A stretch of DNA of 18,784 bases from an uncultured Clostridia bacterium (GCA_934271725.1 CAKQSC010000014.1:1-18784), one strand, 5' to 3'; shown: positions 7,862 through 15,317, numbered from the stretch's first letter. Made by a program: numbers and translations. Notes: generated from the sequence alone by a model not told the origin.

Positions 7862-7889
7862 TTGACATTTTTTTAATATGTGGTACAAT
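7862..7889 (+). promoter_or_regulatory. Strong sigma-A promoter driving a candidate small RNA
   Basis: TTGACA (7862-7867) and TACAAT (7884-7889) are 16 bases apart, and a TGG immediately before the -10 gives an extended -10 element. The transcript would start near 7896. No protein gene with an SD follows on this strand before a terminator. Confidence 0.8.
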
Positions 7890-7895
7890 ATTTAT

Positions 7896-7994
7896 GACCT
7901 AACGAGGAACGGACTTGAATGGAACGCTATCTTTGAATAGTATATGATTAAAAAAGGGCAAAACTCCGGGGGAAGAGTGCTCTTTTTTATTTTA
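7896..7994 (+). ncRNA. Candidate small RNA of about 100 nt, family unknown
   Basis: The interval runs from the predicted start of the 7862 promoter to the U-tract of an intrinsic terminator. It contains a small CTAT-CTTTGA-ATAG hairpin (7928-7941). The terminator pairs A6GGGCA (7950-7960) with TGCTCT6 (7978-7988), followed by TTTTTTATTTT. Short frames inside (MERYL from 7918; a 22-codon frame from 7944 that crosses the terminator) have no proper start signals, so I favour a non-coding RNA. It does not match signal recognition particle RNA, tmRNA, RNase P RNA or 6S RNA sequence motifs that I know. Confidence 0.55.
7950..7994 (+). terminator. Intrinsic terminator of the candidate small RNA
   Basis: An 11-bp stem with one G-U pair (AAAAAAGGGCA with TGCTCTTTTTT) has a 17-base loop that can form a further CTC/GAG pairing. 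It ends in a T-rich tract at 7983-7994. Confidence 0.7.
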
Positions 7995-8164
7995 CCCCGT
8001 TTTTCGTTATAATTTCGGTTGCTACGGTAAAAACGGATTTTCCGCTTACCGAACGCTTTATAAGAGCAAGAAATCGCAAAGTCTTTGAAAACGCGGTGTA
8101 AGATGTTCGCTCGCCGAACGTTTTTAAACGCGACGGGGCACTTTTTTAAACTTAACGACAATTG
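7995..8164. other. Gene-free stretch with hairpins, possible second transcript
   Basis: No credible protein gene is seen here. On the plus strand TATAAT occurs at 8008-8013, but with a poor -35. It is followed by CGGTTGCT, then a hairpin CGGTAA/TTACCG (8025-8051) with inner CGGA/TCCG, the octamer TCTTTGAA at 8082-8089, a GTTCG-CTCGC-CGAAC hairpin (8105-8119) followed by TTTTT, and CGCGACG at 8129-8135. TTGCT (8019-8023) can pair with AGCAA (8065-8069) around the first hairpin. The order of these short blocks resembles the candidate RNA at 16352-16492. A long minus-strand open frame across this stretch lacks a good start and looks accidental. Confidence 0.35.
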
Positions 8165-8195
8165 AAAAACGGCTACGATGTTCGTAGCCGTTTTT
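8165..8195. terminator. Bidirectional terminator between the intergenic region and PFOR
   Basis: AAAAACGGCTACGA, loop TGT and TCGTAGCCGTTTTT form a perfect 14-bp stem with A and T runs on its outer sides. It can therefore terminate transcripts from both directions. It lies 17 bases beyond the stop of the minus-strand pyruvate:ferredoxin oxidoreductase gene and also ends any plus-strand transcript from the 7862-8164 region. Confidence 0.9.
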
Positions 8196-8211
8196 GGTTT
8201 TATAACCGGAA

Positions 8212-11200
8212 TTATTCTTTATGAGCCAACTCTTTATATTTTTCGAGTCTTGCTTTGCTGTCCGCTTCCGTCTTTTTAAAGAGCGCGTCCGCAATAGCGG
8301 GTTGAGTCTTTTTCAAAGAAGCGTAACGTGTTTCGCCCGCAAGGAACTCCTGATAATCCGCCGTCGGATCTTTGCTGTCGAGCGTGAACGGATTTTCTCC
8401 GTTGTCCGCTTTGGTCGGGTTGTATCTGTACAACTGCCAGTAACCGCAATCTACCGCTCTCTTTTCTTCGTCCTGCGACTTCGTCATATTGATGCCGTGG
8501 TTGATGCACGGAGCGTAGCAGATAACGAGAGATGGACCGTGATAACTTTCCGCTTCGGTAATAGCGTTAAGGAATTGCTGTTTGTTGCTTCCCATAGCGC
8601 ATTGAGCGACGTATACGTAACCGTAACTCATAGCCATCATACCGAGGTCTTTCTTCTTGACTCTCTTACCGCCCGCGGCGAACTTCGCAACGGAACCCGT
8701 CGGGGTAGCCTTACTTGCTTGTCCGCCCGTGTTGGAATAAACTTCCGTATCGAGAACGAGAACGTTTACGTCTTCGCCCATCGCAAGAACGTGGTCGAGT
8801 CCGCCGTAACCTATATCGTAAGCCCAACCGTCTCCGCCGAAAATCCATATAGATTTCTTTACGAGGCAATCTTTGTCTTTAAGAATATCTGCAACTTCCG
8901 CGTCGAACGGGCAACCGCAACCGTCGCAATTCGCAAGCGCTTTAACGAGATTGTTTGCGGTAACTTTACTGCCTTCTGCGTCGTTCTTGTTTTCAAGCCA
9001 AGCGTTGATAGCGACTTTCATAGGAGAATCGTCCGCCACGCCTTTTTCGTTAAGCGCGTTAAGAAGGTTTTCGAGTTTGTGCGTAAGAGCGACTCTTCTT
9101 TGAGCGTAAGCGAGGTTGATACCGTAACCGAATTCCGCGTTATCCTCGAACAGAGAGTTTGCCCATGCGGGACCGTGTCCGTCTTTATTCTTGGTGTAGG
9201 GACAGGTGGGAGCCGAACCGCCGTAAATGGAAGAACAGCCCGTAGCGTTCGCTACTATCATTCTGTCGCCGAACATCTGAGTGATGACTTTAACGTAAGG
9301 AGTTTCACCGCAACCCGCGCACGCTCCCGAGAACTCGAACAAGGGTTTGGAGAACTGACTTCCCTTAACCGTCGTTTTCTTGAATACGGAAGTATCGACT
9401 TCGGGCAACGCTTCGCTGTAATCGTAGTTAACCGTTTCGTTTTCTACGACGCTTGCGAGGGGAACCATATCGAGCGCCTTTACGGGGCATATCGAAGCGC
9501 AGACTCCGCAACCCATACAGTCAAGGGGAGAAACCTGCATTCTGTATTCGTAGCCTTTAAGGCCGATAGCCGTTTTGGTAGCGTAAGAAGCGGGTTTGTC
9601 TGCGCCTTCCGCGTTGAGAGCGGGCCTTATGCAGGCGTGCGGGCATACGAACGAGCATTGATTGCATTGAATACATTTTTGGCTGTCCCATGCGGGTACT
9701 TTAACCGCAACACCGCGTTTTTCGTATTGAGTCGTGCCGGTGGGAACGGAGCCGTCCGCATTGAACGTGGACGAAGGAAGTTTGTCCCCTTCGAGAACGA
9801 GAATGGGGTGAAGCACGTTTTTGAAATAATCGTTGGAAGCGACTTTCGCCATTTCCGCGCCTTTTTTCTCGGTAGCCCACTTTGCGGGAACGTCGATTTT
9901 AACGAGGTTACCGTCTTTGGAAGCGGATTCGATTGCCTTGTAGTTCATTTCGACTACGGCGTCGCCTTTTTTAGCGAATGACTTGTAAGCCATTTTCTTC
10001 ATAAAGGTAACCGCGTCGTCGTAAGGCATTATGTCGCTGTTTATAAGGAAGAATGCGGATTGCAAAATGGTGTTCGTTCTTCCGCCGAGTCCGAGCGCGC
10101 CCGCAATCTTTATAGCGTCTATAACGTAAAGTTGAATATGTTTTTTAGCGATTTGGTTTTTAACTTTCGCGGGGAGGTTCGCGTCGAGTTCCTTAACCGT
10201 CGTCCAGGGAGCGTTGATAAGGAACTTACCGCCTTCCTTAATATCCGTAACCATATCGTAACGGGTAAGGTAAGAGGGGTTGTGGCACGCAACGAAATCC
10301 GCGTTGTCTATAAGGTAAGCCGACTGAATGGGCGTTTTGCCGAAACGTAAGTGCGAAACGGTTATACCGCCCGATTTTTTGGAATCGTAGAAGAAATAAC
10401 CTTGCGCGTACATATCCGTGTGGTCGCCTATGATCTTGATGCTGTTCTTGTTCGCGCCGACCGTACCGTCCGAGCCTAAACCGTAGAACTTGCAGGAAAT
10501 GGTACCTGCGGGAGCGGCGTTGTACTTCTTCGAGAAATCGAGAGAAGTATTCGTAATATCGTCGTGAATACCTACGGTGAAATGGTTTTTCGGTTTTCTC
10601 GATTCGAGGTTTTTGTATACCGCGTAAACCATAGAGGGGTTGAACTCTTTGGAACCTAAGCCGTATCTTCCGCCGTAAACCTTTATGCCCTTGACGCCCT
10701 TTTCGAGAAGAGCCGTGCAAACGTCGAGATAAAGAGGTTCGCCGAGAGAGCCGGGTTCTTTCGTTCTGTCGAGAACGGCGATTTTTTTACAGGTCGCGGG
10801 GATAGCGTTTATGAAAGCGTCGGTCGCAAAAGGTCTGTAAAGTCTTACTTTGATAAGACCTACTTTGTGTCCTTCTTCGTTCATTTTGACTATCGTTTCT
10901 TCTATGGTGTCGCAACCGCTACCGATACAAACTATAACGTTCTGAGCGTCGGGTGCGCCTACGTAATCGAACAGATGATATTTTCTGCCCGTAAGGTCGC
11001 CGACTTTGTCCATCATCGTCTGAACGATTTCGGGGGTTGCCTCGTAGTATTTGTTAGCCGTTTCTCTGTTCTGGAAATAAATATCGCTGTTCTGCGCTGT
11101 ACCTTTCTGAACGGGGTGTTCGGGGTTAAGCGCGCGGGATCTGAAATCTTCTATATCCGCCATATCTACGAGTTTTTTCATATCGTCGTATTCGATAACG

Positions 11201-11748
11201 TCGATTTTGCTTACTTCGTGAGAAGTTCTGAAACCGTCGAAGAAGTGAAGGAAAGGAACTCTCGCTTTCAACGTGGAAAGGTGAGCGACCAAAGCAAGAT
11301 CCATAACTTCCTGAACGGAAGCGGAAGCGAGCATTGCGAAACCCGTCTGACGGCAAGCCATAACGTCGCTGTGGTCGCCGAAAATGTTAAGAGCGTGCGC
11401 GGCGAGCGCTCTTGCCGATACGTGGAATACGCAGGGAAGAAGTTCGCCCGAAATCTTGTACATGTTGGGAATCATAAGCAGTAAGCCCTGACTCGCGGTG
11501 TAAGTGGTGGTAAGCGCGCCTGCGGTCAAAGAACCGTGAACCGCGCCGGCGGCACCCGCTTCCGATTGCATTTCGGCAAGTCTTAATCTCTCGCCGAACA
11601 TGTTCACTCTGCCTTGCGTAGACCATTCGTCCGCGACTTCCGCCATCGGTGAAGAGGGGGTTATCGGGTAAATGGCAGCGACTTCGCTGAACGCATAAGC
11701 AACGTGGCTTGCGGCGGTATTGCCGTCAATTGTCATTTTAACGCTCAT
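8212..11748 (-). CDS. nifJ: Pyruvate:ferredoxin (flavodoxin) oxidoreductase, single chain
   Basis: Oxidatively decarboxylates pyruvate to acetyl-CoA and CO2, passing electrons to ferredoxin; central to anaerobic fermentation. At 1178 residues it is a full homodimeric-type enzyme with fused domains. An N-terminal PP-type domain carries ITPSSPMAEVADEWSTQGR near residue 30. A transketolase C-like domain follows, then the gamma-type domain with GLGSDGTVGANKNSIKIIG. A two-cluster ferredoxin domain has CIQCNQCSFVCPHACIRP near residue 691 and CMGCGVCASICPVKALD near 745. The thiamine-diphosphate domain starts with CAGCGETPYVK near 810, which supplies cysteines for the proximal cluster, and holds GGDGWAYDIGYGGLDHV near 969 with VYSNTGGQ. 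GGAGGA lies 10 bases before the ATG. It is monocistronic, with its own promoter and terminator, and is divergent from ecfA1. Confidence 0.97.
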   Translation of the reverse strand: MSVKMTIDGNTAASHVAYAFSEVAAIYPITPSSPMAEVADEWSTQGRVNMFGERLRLAEMQSEAGAAGAVHGSLTAGALTTTYTASQGLLLMIPNMYKISGELLPCVFHVSARALAAHALNIFGDHSDVMACRQTGFAMLASASVQEVMDLALVAHLSTLKARVPFLHFFDGFRTSHEVSKIDVIEYDDMKKLVDMADIEDFRSRALNPEHPVQKGTAQNSDIYFQNRETANKYYEATPEIVQTMMDKVGDLTGRKYHLFDYVGAPDAQNVIVCIGSGCDTIEETIVKMNEEGHKVGLIKVRLYRPFATDAFINAIPATCKKIAVLDRTKEPGSLGEPLYLDVCTALLEKGVKGIKVYGGRYGLGSKEFNPSMVYAVYKNLESRKPKNHFTVGIHDDITNTSLDFSKKYNAAPAGTISCKFYGLGSDGTVGANKNSIKIIGDHTDMYAQGYFFYDSKKSGGITVSHLRFGKTPIQSAYLIDNADFVACHNPSYLTRYDMVTDIKEGGKFLINAPWTTVKELDANLPAKVKNQIAKKHIQLYVIDAIKIAGALGLGGRTNTILQSAFFLINSDIMPYDDAVTFMKKMAYKSFAKKGDAVVEMNYKAIESASKDGNLVKIDVPAKWATEKKGAEMAKVASNDYFKNVLHPILVLEGDKLPSSTFNADGSVPTGTTQYEKRGVAVKVPAWDSQKCIQCNQCSFVCPHACIRPALNAEGADKPASYATKTAIGLKGYEYRMQVSPLDCMGCGVCASICPVKALDMVPLASVVENETVNYDYSEALPEVDTSVFKKTTVKGSQFSKPLFEFSGACAGCGETPYVKVITQMFGDRMIVANATGCSSIYGGSAPTCPYTKNKDGHGPAWANSLFEDNAEFGYGINLAYAQRRVALTHKLENLLNALNEKGVADDSPMKVAINAWLENKNDAEGSKVTANNLVKALANCDGCGCPFDAEVADILKDKDCLVKKSIWIFGGDGWAYDIGYGGLDHVLAMGEDVNVLVLDTEVYSNTGGQASKATPTGSVAKFAAGGKRVKKKDLGMMAMSYGYVYVAQCAMGSNKQQFLNAITEAESYHGPSLVICYAPCINHGINMTKSQDEEKRAVDCGYWQLYRYNPTKADNGENPFTLDSKDPTADYQEFLAGETRYASLKKTQPAIADALFKKTEADSKARLEKYKELAHKE

Positions 11749-11785
11749 TTTTTATATGTCCTCCAAAAATTTTGTCAAATTGAGT

Positions 11786-11798
11786 CGGTTTAAAACCG
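11786..11798. promoter_or_regulatory. Perfect palindrome in the PFOR 5' leader
   Basis: CGGTTTAAAACCG is a 13-base palindrome centred on one base, only a few bases downstream of the predicted PFOR transcript start near 11801. It could be an operator or a small RNA hairpin. It does not match the Rex-type TTGTGA/TCACAA pattern. The role is unknown. Confidence 0.35.
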
Positions 11799-11807
11799 TT
11801 CTAAAAC

Positions 11808-11836
11808 ATTATATATAAAAATCGTCGATTAGTCAA
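11808..11836 (-). promoter_or_regulatory. Sigma-A promoter of the PFOR gene
   Basis: On the minus strand, TTGACT (11831-11836) and TATAAT (11808-11813) are separated by 17 bases. The transcript would start near 11801, leaving a leader of about 53 bases with the GGAGGA ribosome binding site. The near-consensus boxes fit high expression of a central enzyme. Confidence 0.82.
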
Positions 11837-11875
11837 TGTAAAAAAGGGATTTTTTAATATTTTAGGACAATAAAG

Positions 11876-11904
11876 TTGTTAAATTACGTCAAGTTTGTTA
11901 TAAT
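11876..11904 (+). promoter_or_regulatory. Extended -10 promoter of the ecfA1-ecfA2-ecfT-truA operon
   Basis: TTGTTA (11876-11881), a 17-base spacer and TATAAT (11899-11904), with TGT immediately before the -10, form an extended -10 element. The expected transcript start is 11910-11912, only 4-6 bases before the ecfA1 ATG at 11916. Confidence 0.72.
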
Positions 11905-11915
11905 TAAATACGATT

Positions 11916-12752
11916 ATGGCGTACATTTCATTCCAAGACGTTACCTTTGCCTACCCCGGCGAAAAGCGTAACGCGATAGACAACTTAAACATCGAAATAG
12001 AAAAGGGCGAACACATCGCTCTCGTGGGAAGAAACGGAAGCGGTAAATCGACTTTCGCACGGCTTCTCAACGGGCTTAACGTGCCGGCGCGGGGCGTGGT
12101 TACCGTAGACGGAATGACGACTTCCGACAAAACCCGCCTTTTCGATATAAGAAAAACGGTGGGTGTGGTCTTTCAGAATCCCGACAATCAGACGGTCGCT
12201 TCAATAGTAGAGGACGACGTGGCTTTCGGCCCCGAAAATCTCGGTGTGCCCAGAAAAGAAATAGGCGAAAGAATAGAATACGCTCTTAACGCCGTAGGTA
12301 TGGCGGAGTACAGAAAAGCGACGCCGTCGAGACTTTCAGGCGGACAGAAACAAAGAATAGCCATAGCGGGCGTGCTTGCGATAAAACCTTCCGTAATAGT
12401 TATGGACGAGTCTACCGCAATGCTCGATCCCAAAGGCAGAAAGGAAGTAACGGACACCGTAAAGAAGTTGCACGACGAAAACGGAATGACGGTTATAAAC
12501 ATAACCCATTATATGGAAGAGGCTGTGTCCGCCGACAAAATATTCGTTATGGACGGCGGAAAAATAGTTGCGTCGGGTACGCCGGAAGAGATTTTTGCCG
12601 ACCGCGAAAAATTGCTCGCGTTGGGGCTTGACGTTCCTCTTACCGTAAAAATCGCGGACGCGCTCGGAAAGCAAGGACTAAAAATTAAAGGCGACGTATT
12701 GACTACGGAAGGGCTTGCGGAGGGAATATGCGAATCGTTGCGAAACAACTGA
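11916..12752 (+). CDS. ecfA1: Energy-coupling factor transporter ATPase EcfA1
   Basis: First ATPase of the shared ECF module that, with EcfA2, EcfT and exchangeable substrate-binding S proteins, imports vitamins and other micronutrients. The 278 residues contain Walker A GRNGSGKST near 38, Q-loop VFQNPDNQTV near 87, ABC signature LSGGQKQRIAIAGV near 141, Walker B VIVMDESTAMLDP near 161, and the switch histidine in NITHYMEEA. No SD precedes the ATG, and the predicted transcript starts only a few bases upstream, so the mRNA may be leaderless. The N-terminus MAYISFQDVTFAYPG aligns with other EcfA proteins, so this is the right start. It overlaps ecfA2 by 25 bases. No S-component gene is in the window. 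Confidence 0.95.
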   Translation: MAYISFQDVTFAYPGEKRNAIDNLNIEIEKGEHIALVGRNGSGKSTFARLLNGLNVPARGVVTVDGMTTSDKTRLFDIRKTVGVVFQNPDNQTVASIVEDDVAFGPENLGVPRKEIGERIEYALNAVGMAEYRKATPSRLSGGQKQRIAIAGVLAIKPSVIVMDESTAMLDPKGRKEVTDTVKKLHDENGMTVINITHYMEEAVSADKIFVMDGGKIVASGTPEEIFADREKLLALGLDVPLTVKIADALGKQGLKIKGDVLTTEGLAEGICESLRNN

Positions 12753-13594
12753 ATTACGTATACGGCGAAAAAACGGCGTTTGCCGTGCACGCCCTGAAAA
12801 ACGTCGATTTAACGATAGAAGAAGGGGAGTTTTTCGGCGTTATCGGCAGGACGGGTAGCGGTAAATCCACTTTCGTTCAGCACCTTAACGGGCTTATAAA
12901 GATAGGCAAAAACAAAGGAAGTCTTACCGTAGGCGACTTTAATCTCGCGGACAAGAAGTGCGATTTTAAAGAACTGCGCAAAAAAGTCGGAATGGTTTTT
13001 CAATACCCCGAATATCAACTGTTTGCCGAAACGGTATTCGACGACGTGGCTTTCGGTCTTAAAAACTTTAACAAAAACGTAACCAAAGAACAGACGGAAA
13101 TCGCCGTGAGAAACGCCATAGAAACGGTCGGGCTTAATTACGGTGAAATTAAAAACAAAAGCCCGTTTGAACTGTCGGGCGGTCAGAAAAGAAGAGTTGC
13201 CATCGCGGGGGTAATAGTAACCGAACCCGAAGTGCTCGTTCTCGACGAACCCGCGTCCGGACTCGATCCCGAGGGAAAAAAGGAACTTTTTAGGCTCATA
13301 GACGATTTGAGAAATAAGTTCGTCAAAACGGTTATAATGGTTTCACACGATATGGACGCCGTTGCCGAACACTGCACGAAAGTGGCGGTTTTCGACGGCG
13401 GAGAAGTTGTTGAAACGGGTACGCCGAAAGAAGTTTTTTCGGACGAGAAAGAACTTTGCAAGTTCGGTCTCGACGTTCCCGTAACCGTTAGGCTTACTTC
13501 ACTTTTAAAGGAAAAGGGCATAGAAATAAAAGGCGACTATTCGTTCGACGGGTTTGTAAACGCCGTTCGGGATTTTGCGGAGGGTAAAAAATGA
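12728..13594 (+). CDS. ecfA2: Energy-coupling factor transporter ATPase EcfA2
   Basis: Second ATPase of the ECF module, forming a heterodimer with EcfA1 that drives EcfT. The 288 residues carry Walker A GRTGSGKST near 42, Q-loop VFQYPEYQLF near 95, signature LSGGQKRRVAIAGVI near 149, Walker B VLVLDEPASGLDP, and the switch histidine in VSHDMD. Both ATPases have an intact catalytic Glu after the Walker B Asp (DE). GGAGGG lies only 3 bases before the ATG, an unusually short distance, but no alternative start fits and the N-terminus aligns with the family. The 25-base overlap with ecfA1 suggests translational coupling. The stop overlaps the ecfT start as ATGA. Confidence 0.95.
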   Translation: MRIVAKQLNYVYGEKTAFAVHALKNVDLTIEEGEFFGVIGRTGSGKSTFVQHLNGLIKIGKNKGSLTVGDFNLADKKCDFKELRKKVGMVFQYPEYQLFAETVFDDVAFGLKNFNKNVTKEQTEIAVRNAIETVGLNYGEIKNKSPFELSGGQKRRVAIAGVIVTEPEVLVLDEPASGLDPEGKKELFRLIDDLRNKFVKTVIMVSHDMDAVAEHCTKVAVFDGGEVVETGTPKEVFSDEKELCKFGLDVPVTVRLTSLLKEKGIEIKGDYSFDGFVNAVRDFAEGKK

Positions 13595-14415
13595 AAGACG
13601 TAACTTTCGGACAATATTACCCCGCGAATTCCATAGTGCACAGGCTCAATCCGGCAATAAAAATAGTTATTTTAATAGCGTATATCGTGGCGTTGTTTCT
13701 CGTAAAAAAGTTTGCATTTTACGGGCTTGCGCTTTGTTTCGGCTTTCTCGTCGTTACGATAATTCTCGCAAAAACACCCCCTCTGAAAGTGCTTAAAAGC
13801 ATAAAAGGGGTGTTGTTTCTCGTAATTTTTTCAGCCGTTTTAAACATTTTTTTCAACAGAGAGGGAACGCCTCTCGTCGAAAAATGGCTCGGGTTTATAA
13901 CGATAACGGACAAGGGGTTGATTTATGCCGGTTTTTTAACGGCAAGGCTTATTCTTCTTGTTTTTTCGGCGTCGATTTTAACGCTTACGACCACCCCCGT
14001 AGACCTTGCGGACGGTATAGAAACGCTTATGTATCCTCTTAAATGGATTAAGTTTCCCGTGCACGAATTCGCGCTGATAATGAGTATAGCCCTGCGGTTT
14101 ATTCCAACTCTTATGGACGAAACGGACAGGATAATTAAAGCGCAGAAAGCGAGAGGCGCGGATTTCGAGAGCGGAAATATTTTCAAAAAAGCAAAAGCGC
14201 TTATACCCGTGCTTATTCCTTTGCTTATATCCTCTTTCCGTCGCGCGGACGAACTCGGCGACGCAATGGACGCAAGGTGTTACGCAGGCAGTAAAAAGAG
14301 AACCAAATACAAACGCCTTACGATAGGTTGGTTCGACGTGGTGTCGTTTATACTTACGGGCGGACTCGTCGCGGGCGTGGTGCTTACCAATATCTATCTC
14401 GGTGCGATTATATGA
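13591..14415 (+). CDS. ecfT: Energy-coupling factor transmembrane protein EcfT
   Basis: Membrane scaffold of the ECF transporter that links the ATPases to the substrate-capturing S proteins. The 274 residues begin with a short elbow region (FGQYYPANSIVHRLNPAIK, typical of EcfT), followed by several hydrophobic spans between about residues 25 and 125 and one at the C-terminus. The two coupling-helix motifs are visible: KAQKARGADFESG near residue 190 and AMDARCYAGSKKRT near 228; the second has ARC in place of ARG, a variant known among Firmicutes EcfT proteins. It overlaps ecfA2 by 4 bases and truA by 4 bases, so the four genes form one translationally coupled operon. Confidence 0.94.
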   Translation: MKDVTFGQYYPANSIVHRLNPAIKIVILIAYIVALFLVKKFAFYGLALCFGFLVVTIILAKTPPLKVLKSIKGVLFLVIFSAVLNIFFNREGTPLVEKWLGFITITDKGLIYAGFLTARLILLVFSASILTLTTTPVDLADGIETLMYPLKWIKFPVHEFALIMSIALRFIPTLMDETDRIIKAQKARGADFESGNIFKKAKALIPVLIPLLISSFRRADELGDAMDARCYAGSKKRTKYKRLTIGWFDVVSFILTGGLVAGVVLTNIYLGAII

Positions 14416-15158
14416 GAAGAATTATGTTGACCGTCTGTTACGACGGAACGGATTTTTGCGGTTGGCAGAAACAAACGGGCAAAAGAAGCGTTCAGCAAAC
14501 GATTGAAGACGCCGTTTTCGCGGTTACGGGCGAACGGGTAACGGTTACCGCAAGCGGAAGAACGGACGCCGGCGTTCACGCAAAGGGGCAGACTTGCGAT
14601 TTCGCGACGGCAAGCGATATGCCGGCGGACAGGTTCGCCATCGCACTTTCCGTTAAACTTCCCTGCGACGTCAAGGTGTTGACTTCTAGTGAAGTCGGTA
14701 TCGGTTTCGATTCGAGAAGAAACGCCAAAAGAAAGACGTACGTTTACACTATGTACGAGGGGCGTATAAGCGTTCCTTTATACGACAGATACGCCGTTAT
14801 GATTCCGAAAACGGATTTGGACAAAATGAAAAGGGCGGTCAAGGAAATAGAGGGCGAACACGACTTTAAATGTTTTTGCGCGACGGGGAGTACCGAACTC
14901 AGAAGCACGGTAAGAACGGTTTACGAGTGCAGGGTGGAAAGAACGGGCGATTTTATAACGCTGACCGTTACGGGTAGCGGATTTCTTTACAATATGGTAA
15001 GGATAATAGCGGGCGCGACGGTGTTTGCGGGGCTTGGAAAAATAACCCCCGAAGACATAGCCGAAGCGATAAAAACGGGCGACAGAAAGAAACTCGGAAA
15101 GACCATGCCGGCAAAGGGTTTGACGCTTATGAAAGTCGAATACGATAAAACATTATAA
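14412..15158 (+). CDS. truA: tRNA pseudouridine(38-40) synthase TruA
   Basis: Converts uridines 38-40 in the anticodon stem-loop of tRNAs to pseudouridine. I place the start at the ATG that overlaps the ecfT stop (ATGA), giving 248 residues, the normal length; the frame is open 28 codons further upstream but that part lies inside ecfT. MLTVCYDGTDFCGWQKQ is the usual N-terminal strand, ASGRTDAGVHAKGQ near residue 50 contains the catalytic Asp, and GSGFLYNMVRIIAG near 190 is the conserved C-terminal motif. The ecfA1-ecfA2-ecfT-truA-rplM-rpsI order is typical of Firmicutes; here a new promoter follows truA. Confidence 0.95.
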   Translation: MRRIMLTVCYDGTDFCGWQKQTGKRSVQQTIEDAVFAVTGERVTVTASGRTDAGVHAKGQTCDFATASDMPADRFAIALSVKLPCDVKVLTSSEVGIGFDSRRNAKRKTYVYTMYEGRISVPLYDRYAVMIPKTDLDKMKRAVKEIEGEHDFKCFCATGSTELRSTVRTVYECRVERTGDFITLTVTGSGFLYNMVRIIAGATVFAGLGKITPEDIAEAIKTGDRKKLGKTMPAKGLTLMKVEYDKTL

Positions 15159-15174
15159 AAGTATTGAAAAATAC

Positions 15175-15203
15175 TTGACAATAATTTCGGATTGCATTAA
15201 AAT
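15175..15203 (+). promoter_or_regulatory. Sigma-A promoter of rplM-rpsI
   Basis: TTGACA (15175-15180), a 17-base spacer and TAAAAT (15198-15203) lie 16 bases after the truA stop. The start site would be near 15210, so the rplM mRNA has a leader of about 108 bases. The consensus -35 fits strong expression of ribosomal protein genes. Confidence 0.85.
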
Positions 15204-15209
15204 AGTAAG

Positions 15210-15317
15210 GCATTTATAAAGGAAATTGGCGTTATTTGCGGTAGCCCCCGTGGTAACTCGGCTCGTATTACGTGGATACGAACACAATTTCTCCAAATAT
15301 TTTAAGGAGAATACATT
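15210..15317 (+). promoter_or_regulatory. Ribosomal protein L13 leader with possible SD-masking switch
   Basis: The untranslated leader of rplM folds on paper into a closing stem GGAAATTG (15221-15228) with CAATTTCT (15285-15292). Inside it is a 6-bp hairpin TCGTAT/ATACGA (15263-15281), and GTTA (15231-15234) pairs with TAAC (15254-15257). Its position before rplM and its layout match the L13 leader element known from Bacillus and relatives, which is thought to bind L13 for feedback control. TTCTCC (15289-15294) can instead pair with GGAGAA (15306-15311), which contains the ribosome binding site. The closing stem and this SD-masking hairpin cannot both form fully. The motif assignment is from memory of the family, not a covariance search. 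Confidence 0.68.

Noticed and set aside
7944..8012. 22-codon plus-strand frame in the candidate small RNA (begins MIKKGQNS)
   Set aside because: No SD precedes it and it reads through the terminator hairpin and T-tract, so it is unlikely to be translated.
7892..8161. 89-codon open frame on the minus strand starting with TTG
   Set aside because: It has no ribosome binding site, begins at the foot of a terminator, overlaps a strong opposing promoter transcript and its terminator, and its residue composition resembles no protein family I know.
7896..8195. RNase P RNA, tmRNA, 6S RNA or signal recognition particle RNA in the 300-base gap
   Set aside because: None of the hallmark sequences I know for these RNAs (such as the RNase P GAGGAAAGTCC block or the SRP apical loop) is present.
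8221..9981. 586-codon open frame on the plus strand opposite the PFOR gene
   Set aside because: It is a mirror frame of a highly expressed gene with skewed codon use. The PFOR frame on the other strand has every family motif, and this one has none and no start signals.
14328..14411. 28-codon upstream extension of truA
   Set aside because: It lies within ecfT, and the basic RR-rich sequence does not match TruA N-termini; the ATG overlapping the ecfT stop gives the normal length.
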